A stretch of DNA of 64,000 bases from Bubalus kerabau (lineage: Eukaryota; Chordata; Mammalia; Artiodactyla; Bovidae). The translations under genes and the position numbers were made by a program. Below the pieces are notes generated by a model. The model did not search any database. It saw only the letters and a list, made by a program, of their open reading frames with translations, and had not been told where the DNA came from. The stretch lies in assembly GCF_029407905.1 (NCBI RefSeq), contig NC_073634.1:29525501-29589500 (forward strand), given 5' to 3'. Below are positions 56,836 through 64,000 of the stretch, piece by piece. The first letter of the stretch is position 1. Every line of letters begins with the position of its first letter.

Positions 56836-57017
56836 TTAATGTGGACCATTTTTAAAGTCATCTGTTGAATTTGTTACAGTCTTGCTTTTCCTGTTTATAT
56901 TCTGATTTTCTGGCCACAAGGCATGTGGAATCCTAGCTCCCCAACCAGGGTTCAAACCCGTACCCCCCTTATTAGAAGGTGAAGTCCCAACCTCTGGAAT
57001 GCCAGGGAAATTCCTCT
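56820..57017 (-). repeat. CHR-type SINE, diverged
   Basis: TTCTGGCCACAAGGCATGTG, CTCCCCAACCAGGGTTCAAA and CCTCTGGAATGCCAGGGAAA read on the minus strand, with a longer, atypical T-rich left part. Confidence 0.72.
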
Positions 57018-57549
57018 CTTCTCTTTTGTGTTCTCCTTTCTCACCCTTCACTTGCTACTCCTAGCCTTGAGTCTAAGTATTTGTGTTATATCCTGGGGAG
57101 TGGGGATAGTCATAGAAGGAATTAAGAGAAGCTCCCGATCGTTCTGTCTGTGTATGTGTGTGGGAACATGTGGATGTTTTCTGTACATTGGAGATGCTGC
57201 ACGTGCTCACAGTCTGCTTGTTCTGAATCAGGTGGAGTCTTTGCTCCTGGTGGCAAATTCATGGTTTGTTGGAAGCCTTTGGTGGTGGGGGCCAGACTTC
57301 TGTGTCATTGCCATGTCATTGTCATTTCCTGGGGCTCCCATAGTTCCTACTGAAAGATGTAGTAGAACCTAGACTTCAAACTTAAGCATCATTTTTAATT
57401 GTGATAGTCAAAGAAAGGCAAATAATATTTTGATCAATCTTGGAGTTTGGTTTTACTTTAATGTTGGACAACTTAATCAGAATTTAGTGGGGATTTGTTG
57501 TACTGCTATTATGTATGATTGAGAAATAGCATGAATTTATGTAAACCAC

Positions 57550-57825
57550 ACGGAGAAGGTGATGGCATCCCACTCCAGTACTCTTGCCTGGAAAATCCCG
57601 TGGATGGAGGAGCCTGGTAGGCTGCAGTCCATGGGATCGCTAAGAGTCGGACACGACTGAGCGACTTCACTTTCACTTTTCACTTTCATGCATTGGAGAA
57701 GAAAATGGCAACCCACTCCAGTGTTCTTGCCTGGAGGATCCCAGGGACGGGGGAGCCTGGTGGGCTGCTGTCTTGGGGTCGCACAGAGTCAGACATGACT
57801 GAAGTGACTTAGCAGCAGCAGCAGC
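57550..57825 (+). repeat. Bov-tA2 (dimeric) SINE
   Basis: Two units joined by the ACTTCACTTTCACTTTTCAC linker, with an (AGC)n tail. The perfect duplication ATGTAAACCAC is at 57539-57549 and 57826-57836. Confidence 0.93.
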
Positions 57826-57839
57826 ATGTAAACCACGAC

Positions 57840-58330
57840 TTCTCTGCTTCTACTTGTGCCCTGGATTCCTTTAAAGGAGAAATTATAATGATGAGAAGGG
57901 GAACATTGATTCATGTTGCCTCCTTGGATCTTTCTCTCATAAGTCCTACAGATTTGTAGTTTATATCCTACAGTTTTAGCACTGAATTTTGTATCATATC
58001 GTATTAGCTATTTGTTAATTTTTTTCTCTCCCAAGTAAAGTATAACCCCACAGATTGCAGGCACCATAGCCTTTCTGGTTCAGTCTCAAGGGGGTATTAG
58101 TCTAAAGTCCATTCAACAAAAGTATTTTCAAATAACTTGGGTATTTTACCTCTTTTGATTAAGTGACTTGAGAGCAACACAGTCTTTAGCAATTTTTCTT
58201 TTTTTTTTTTCCCTTCTCCCATCCTCTACTGTTCTATATTGATACCAATTCTGCACTTCTACATACAAAACAATCAAACAAAAAACTTTAGAAAGCAGTT
58301 CTCTTGTCTCTATCATAACTCTTTCCTTTT
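57840..58330. other. CAMKMT intron 3, nothing recognised
   Basis: Includes a T-run at 58197-58210; no exon or named repeat. Confidence 0.45.
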
Positions 58331-58331
58331 C

Positions 58332-58395
58332 CTCCATCCATGGGATTTTCCAGGCAAGAGTACTGGATTGGGGTGTCATTGCTTTCTCCGCTTTT
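58332..58395 (-). repeat. Bov-tA SINE internal fragment
   Basis: CCTCCATCCATGGGATTTTC through AAGAGTACTGGATTGGGGTG to GCTTTCTCCG. Both ends of the element are missing. Confidence 0.78.
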
Positions 58396-58831
58396 TCCAG
58401 CTACATACCTGTGTAAAACTAGATTTTCTTCATTTACTTCAACCAAAACAACACTTTCCAACAAACTGAAGGCAGAAGCAGATATGGATATTCCATTGTC
58501 TGCTGTTAAGCCAAAGATTTACAAAAATATAAAACAATTAACTCTTTCTAGTATTATTTATATTAACATTCAATGAGTTTATTATTATTGTTTTTATATT
58601 AGTAAATATTTTAAATTTCTCTTATTTTTTAATTTCTGAATTTCTCATACAGTAAATATCAACAAATACAGTCCACTGAAACAAAATCTCCTTTCTATCT
58701 TCAGTAATTTTTAGCATTGAACAGGTTTGAGAACCTAGCAAGTCTAAGTACTGTGAAAGTGCAAGAGATTTTGCTCAGTTATATCAGGCTAACTCCAGCC
58801 TCTGACACTGCCCCATCACTTAGCAAGTGTC

Positions 58832-59048
58832 TGTGCTAAGTCACTTCAGTCGTATCTGACTCTGTGTGATGCTAGGGACTGTGGCCTGCCAGGCTGCTCT
58901 GCCCATGGGATTCTCCAGGCAAGGATACTGGAGTGGGTTGCTATGCCCTCCTCCAGAGGATCTTTCTGACCCAGGGATCGAACCCATGTTTCTTACTTCT
59001 TCTGCATTGGCAGGTAGATTCTTTACCTCTAGCGCCACCTGGGAAGCC
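58832..59048 (-). repeat. Bov-tA SINE
   Basis: Full minus-oriented element. The flanking repeat CAAGTGTC is at 58824-58831 and 59049-59056. Confidence 0.9.
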
Positions 59049-59416
59049 CAAGTGTCCAGTGAAGAGAAAAAAAAAAAAGGCTGTGCATTTTGGGCTTACC
59101 TCAGTTTCCATCTGTCAAACTAGCCCACACAACTGTTAAAAGTTCTTCTGATTTCTCTTTTCCCCTCTGGATTCTCTCTGCCTGGAAAAAAACTAATCCT
59201 AAAAACATGCCCATACTTAGCAATTGCTCTCAGGAACAAACAGCTAGCTATCTCAGTTCACATGAGAAGGAATCTCTAGAATTTAAGTTTACCTCTTCTC
59301 TTTGCTTCCATAGCTATATAGCTTTCAAAATATGATTTTTAGAATTTATCCAATTTCTGCATAACATCTCTAGCCTGCCGCTACTCACTGCATTATACTC
59401 AGGCCTTTTAATCCAC

Positions 59417-59615
59417 TTGCTGCTGCTGTTTAGTCGTTATGTCTCACTCTTTGCAATCCCTGGACTTCAGCCCACCAGGCTCCTCTGTCCATGGAATTTC
59501 CCACACAATAATACTGCAGTGGGTTGCCATTTCCTTCTCCAGGGGATCTTGCCGACCCAGGGATCGAATCTGTGTCTCGTGCTTGGCAGGTGGGGTTCTT
59601 TACCACTGAGCTGCT
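59417..59615 (-). repeat. Bov-tA SINE
   Basis: TTGCTGCTGCTGTTTAGTCG tail, then the usual body to CTTTACCACTGAGCTGCTAC, minus orientation. The 5' terminus is lost. Confidence 0.88.
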
Positions 59616-59629
59616 ACCAAATAACAATA

Positions 59630-59785
59630 GCTAACACTTATTAACTAGCTGCCAAACAATATTCTAAGCATTTTATATAATGCTTAGAACTCATTTAATT
59701 CTCAAGAGAACATAATAAGGTATTGTAACTAAAGTTTCACAGCTTATAACTGGTAAAGTAAGAATTCAAATCCAAGCAGTTTGGT
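59630..59785 (+). repeat. MIR SINE relic
   Basis: GCTAACACTTATTAACTAGC, CTCATTTAATTCTCAAGAGA and AGCTTATAACTGGTAAAGTA follow MIR order. Confidence 0.75.
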
Positions 59786-59837
59786 TTCCGAGTCTTTAAC
59801 CTTTGCCTTATCTACCGTACATTTTTCCCTCAGGAAG

Positions 59838-60013
59838 TTCAGTTCAGTTCAGTTGCTCAGTTGTGTCCGACTCCTTGCGACCCCAAGAATCGCAGCACGC
59901 CAGGCCTCCCTGTCCATCACTAACTCCTGGAGTTCACTCAAACTCATGTCCATCGAGTCGGTGATGCCATCCAGCCATCTCACCCTCTGTCATCCCCTTC
60001 TCCTCCTGCCCCT
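59838..60013 (-). mobile_element. BovB LINE 3' fragment
   Basis: (TTCAG)n tail, then TTGCTCAGTTGTGTCCGACT through CATCGAGTCGGTGATGCCAT to CTTCTCCTCCTGCCCC, minus orientation. Confidence 0.87.
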
Positions 60014-61690
60014 TAGTCACACTCAAATGAATCCATTCATTTTCCACAAGTGTACTTGTATTCAGTATATATAGCAGATAGGTAAATCTATGCCTCAGTT
60101 TTAGAGGATGTATAGTACAGGCCCCATGAACTAATAAAAACTGAATTTAGAACACATGCAAATTTTGATTAGCTAATGCAATAATTGAAAAAGAAAATTG
60201 AATTACTGCCAAGATTTGAAAATAGGAAGATTCACGTAACAACCTAGATTTTAAATTTCTCTTTGAGGAAAATAATGATCTAGTAGTCTGATCTCACATG
60301 GTAATCATTATCTGGAGCTGAGCAGATTCTCCATTTTTCCCCCTTACCATCACATCCGTGGGTGTTTGAATTTGTAACCTCTGATACTTATTATGTATTT
60401 GGATGCACTTAAAAGCAGATTTATTGTTCTACATTTTCAGATTATTTAGTTATATATTTAAGAAGAGTCAATTCTGATTAGTCATTTTGTTTATTAAAGC
60501 TAATTAAGTAAAATGCTTATAAATTCTTTGGGGAGTCAGCTTTTTTTAATTCAACAGGTTAGTCATTCATTTTTGGAAAATCTTTTTCCCATACTATCTA
60601 AGAATGTAAGTAGCTATTGACTAATATTTATGTTGTTATATTTAATAGAAAACAAGATATTATATTATTTTAAATATTTTTCAATAGTCAATACCTGTAA
60701 GAAAACATATTTTTGAAGCTTAATCATTTCAGTTAAAATTATAAAATATATTAAAAAAAATGAAAAGTAGTATAGAGCTATAGGACAAATTTTAAATGTT
60801 TGTGGGTATGTGTATGTATATATGCCTTATATGTATATGTGTGTGTATATATATATATATAAGATATATAGTTAACTTTATCTTCATTTATGTCTTCTGT
60901 ATTTATAGATTGGAAAAAGAAAGAGCAATCTCAACAATGTTTATTAAGTACCTATTATGTGCTGTCCTGAATTTTCAATTCTTAAATGATTTTTCAACTT
61001 TGACTTGCTACAAAGGAATAAAACATTCTTTCTATACATGTTGAAGAAACTACTGTGTATTAAAATCTGGATAAATATCTCACTGTCAGATGCATCTAGG
61101 TACATGGAGGATCTCTGTGAACTATGTCTTAAGTCTCATCAGTAAATATCTTTTAAGAATAATTTAAAATAGCTACATTGCTTAATTAGTGAAGAATTCA
61201 CTCTGATACCAAGTTTTAGAATATTGGCAAGAAAATGGCATGAGTTACTCTGTGTTAAATATAAATTTAATGGCATGGATATGTTATTTCAGGACATAAT
61301 TTTATTTGTATATTTTTAAGGCTTAAATATTTTCAGTTAAAATTATCTATATGTAGACCTTCTGTTTCATGTGTGTGTCTTTATACCTCATCTTTATACC
61401 TGCTGCAAACCTTTCTACTTGAAACCTCCCTTACCTGTCATCCTGGGGATTCTTATTTCTCTTTTTTTGTTGGAATTCATTTCCCAAATATGGAGGCTTT
61501 TTCTTTCTTTACTCCATCATTTGGGGTGATGATGAACTTCAGTAGTAGGTCCCTGAAACAGTAAGGAGAAGTAATTTCTGAGTATCTTGTGATACTTTGG
61601 TTGGAAATAAAATAATAAAATTTGAAGGAGTTTCTCCTTCAAATTTTTACAGTAATATATTGCAGCTTCTAGTGTTCCATTTGAGAAGTC
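60014..61690. other. CAMKMT intron 3, AT-rich
   Basis: Contains a TATG/TATA microsatellite at about 60808-60865. No exon or other nameable repeat. Confidence 0.5.
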
Positions 61691-61691
61691 T

Positions 61692-61965
61692 GGTGCTGCT
61701 GCTGCTAAGTCGCTTCAGTCGTGTCAGACTCTGAGACCCCATAGACGGCAGCCCACCAGGTTCCCCCGTCCCTGGGATTTTCCAGGCAAGAACACTGGAG
61801 TGGGTTGCCGTTTCCTTCTCCAACGCAGGAAAGTGAAAAGTGAAAGTGAAGTCGCTCAGTCGTGTCCGACTCTTAGTGACCCCATGGACTGCAGCCTACC
61901 AGGCTCCTCCGTCCATGGGATTTTCCAGGCAAGAGTACTGGAGTGGGTTGCCATTGCCTTCTCCT
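61692..61965 (-). repeat. Bov-tA2 (dimeric) SINE
   Basis: GGTGCTGCTGCTGCTAAGTC tail, two units and the AAGTGAAAAGTGAAAGTGAA linker. The flanking repeats TTTGAGAAGTCT and TTCGAGAAGTCT differ by one base. Confidence 0.92.
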
Positions 61966-62349
61966 TCGAGAAGTCTTATGCTATTCTAATTCTTTATCTT
62001 TTTTTAATGAAAATGTTAGTTCTCTCTGGAATTTGACAGAATCCTTTCTTATTTTCCCTGTTCTAAATTTTATGATATGATATCTTGGTGTGACTCAATT
62101 TTCAAACATTGTATTGGATATTTGCTGGGTACTCAGTATAAAAAGTCATGTTTTTTAGTTCTGGAAAGTTTTCTTGAATTATTTCTTTAGTAGTTTTCTC
62201 CCTTCCGTTTTCTCTGTTGTCTTGGAACTTCCATTTTTCAGATGTTGGGCATCCTGGACAGGTTCTCTATCTTTTCATCTTCTGCTTTGCATATTTTTGA
62301 CTCTTTATATACTCTCAGGGTTACTTTTTAATAATAGAGGTCTTCATCA

Positions 62350-62537
62350 ATTATCTGACTCTTTGCAACCCCATGGACTGTATCCTGGCAGGCTCCTCTG
62401 TCCATGGAATTCTCCAGGCAACAATACTGGAATAGTCTGCCATTTCCTTCTCCAGAGGATCTTCTGGACCCAGGGACTGAACCCACATCTCTTGCATTGG
62501 CAGGCAGATTCTTTACCACTGAGCCACCTGGGAAGCC
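62350..62537 (-). repeat. Bov-tA SINE, 3' truncated
   Basis: Starts within TCTGACTCTTTGCAACCCCA and runs to GAGCCACCTGGGAAGCCC; the usual GTT/GCT tail is missing. Confidence 0.88.
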
Positions 62538-62607
62538 CATATACATACATATATATATATAAATATATATATTTATGTGATGTATGTATGTACACACACA
62601 TACATCA
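62538..62607. repeat. (TA)n/(TG)n/(CA)n compound microsatellite
   Basis: ATACATACATATATATATAT followed by a longer TA run and then ATGTATGTACACACAC, directly against the 5' end of the Bov-tA. Confidence 0.85.
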
Positions 62608-62734
62608 ATCTCAGTATATTCTATAACAACATAAAACCATCTAGTTAAATTTTAAAAACTTCACTAAGTAGACCACATATGGTTCTTATTGAGATGAATC
62701 ATCAAGGCTTTGCACATGTTTTAGAAATTCGCTT

Positions 62735-63045
62735 CCTCCTCATTTCCGAATCCCTCTTTAACCTTCATGATTCAACTCAAGTGTTAACCTCCTCTTTCAA
62801 TTATTTTCTGACTCACCTAAGCTACGCTTCATTGGTCCTTCTTATGTTTACTTGTAGGCTTAAAGAAAAGAAAAAAAGAATATACTATTAAAGCATACTA
62901 CATTATATTGTAATTGTGTCTGAATTACTCACTGAACTGTAAGCTCCTAGAGGCAGGAATGATGTTTTGTGTGTATCAGTAGTGCTTGGCATAAAGTGAA
63001 TTAAGTCTATAAGTGCTTTGTGGATTAGTGAACTTAATATTTAAA
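62735..63045. repeat. Old L2/MIR3-like relic
   Basis: CAACTCAAGTGTTAACCTCC and AAGCTCCTAGAGGCAGGAAT, then CAGTAGTGCTTGGCATAAAG, resemble the 3' part of L2/MIR-type repeats. Confidence 0.5.
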
Positions 63046-63124
63046 AAAAGAAAAACACATTTTAATTAAATTAGGATATTAAAATAATTTACTTTAGGAT
63101 TCCTTTAAATAGCCCATATCTGTT

Positions 63125-63497
63125 GATGCTTTTGAACTGTGGTGTTGAAGAAGACTCTTGCGAGTCCCCTGGACTGCAAGGAGATCCAACCAGTCCATCC
63201 TAAAGGAAATCAGTCCTGAATATTCATTGGAAGGACTGATGCTGAAGCTGAAACTCCAATACTTTGGCCACCTGATGTGAAGAGTTGACTCATTTGAAAA
63301 GATGCTGATGCTGGGAAAGATTGAAGGCAGGAGGAGAAGGGGATGACAGAGGGTAAGATGGTTGGATGGCATCACCAACTCAATGGACATGAGTTTGGGT
63401 AAACTCTGGGAGTTGGTGATGGACAGGGAGGCCTGGTGTGCTGCAGTCCATGGGGTCACAAAGAGAGAGACATGACTGAGCGACTGAACTGAACTAA
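63125..63497 (+). mobile_element. BovB LINE 3' fragment
   Basis: Plus orientation: GATGCTTTTGAACTGTGGTG, AGTCCATCC, CTTTGGCCACCTGATG and GGAGTTGGTGATGGACAGGG-type segments to a GACTGAACTGAACTAAACTG tail. It is the only BovB in the CAMKMT introns in sense orientation. Confidence 0.9.
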
Positions 63498-63499
63498 AC

Positions 63500-64000
63500 T
63501 GTAGTGCTCTTAGAATTTCATTCTAGAAATTTTCTTGAGAAACACATTTATGTCTGGTAACTCTTTTGCATATCTGTGTACATATACAGGCATTCTATAT
63601 TGTTCTACTTTAGTGGGAACATTACTTATATTTAAAAAGAAAGAAATGTTATTTTGTTATACATTGTGATATTTTCTCTCTAAATATCTTTTTTTGGGAG
63701 AACACTAAGTGGCTATTCACCTAGCTTTCTGGTCAGTGCATTGTATTTTAAGCAGCTAATTCTGAAATACATTCCAATAGCCTGTCCTATTCCTCATGAA
63801 TTACTATTTCTTTTCTTAAATTTCCCACTTGGACCACCAGCAATCCCTTAAGTACTTTTCCTACCAGCTAATGCTAGCTTTTAAAAATCTACTTAATGTT
63901 ACTCCTTTCTGTCTCTTTGTTGCCTCTGCCACTTAATATACCTCTGTGCCTGCCTGATATTGCTCATTTCAAGGTCTTTTTATGCTTTTAGGATGATCTT
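63500..64000. other. CAMKMT intron 3, end of window
   Basis: A possible L2-like scrap occurs toward 63840-63980 (CTGTCTCTTTGTTGCCTCTG); otherwise nothing recognised. Confidence 0.4.

Noticed and set aside
57028..57372. 114-codon open frame on the plus strand
   Set aside because: No family resemblance; it overlaps the edge of a CHR-type SINE and has no exon borders.

Overview
This is a stretch of mammalian nuclear DNA, and specifically ruminant (bovid or cervid type). The evidence is many tRNA-derived Bov-tA SINEs (at least 24 copies or pieces), several BovB/RTE LINE copies ending in a TTCAG-type pentamer tail, and CHR-type cetartiodactyl SINEs, on a background of older L1, L2 and MIR relics. 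It is AT-rich intronic sequence with very small exons. I cannot decide the species (cow, sheep, goat and so on) from the sequence alone. I recognise no endogenous retrovirus, CRISPR, operon or bacterial feature.

Two genes lie head to head. On the minus strand is the 5' half of PREPL (prolyl endopeptidase-like, a serine hydrolase of the prolyl oligopeptidase family). Seven coding exons, from 20033 down to 639, join in phase and encode residues 1-385, which is the N-terminal extension and most of the beta-propeller. The catalytic domain lies beyond the left edge. On the plus strand is the 5' part of CAMKMT (calmodulin-lysine N-methyltransferase). Three coding exons (22298-22435, 36420-36592, 47260-47324) encode residues 1-125 and the first base of codon 126. 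The methyltransferase core lies beyond the right edge. Between them, at about 21.95-22.44 kb, is a CpG-rich segment without a TATA box that carries ETS-like and YY1-like motifs. It is best read as a shared bidirectional promoter.

Layout: 1-20 kb, PREPL introns and exons with an internally deleted L1 (6.4-7.7 kb), an old L1 ORF2 relic hit twice by later insertions (12.6-13.6 kb) and facing L2 relics (13.7-16.1 kb). 20-22.4 kb, PREPL 5' region, a mariner-type MITE, MIRs and the promoter. 22.4-36.4 kb, CAMKMT intron 1 with two large BovB copies. 36.6-47.3 kb, intron 2 with a BovB copy carrying a 5' inversion (39.3-39.9 kb), a nested L1M/SINE block and a third large BovB. 47.3-64 kb, intron 3 with many SINEs, a local direct duplication and a 74-bp tandem duplication.

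The two genes do not form a biochemical pathway; what they share is the promoter. I found no undescribed genetic system. The most informative non-routine observations are retrotransposition by-products that can be read with their target-site duplications: an L1 with its 5' end joined to its 3' end, a twin-primed BovB, and an inverted SINE. Repeat family names come from recognition, not a database search.
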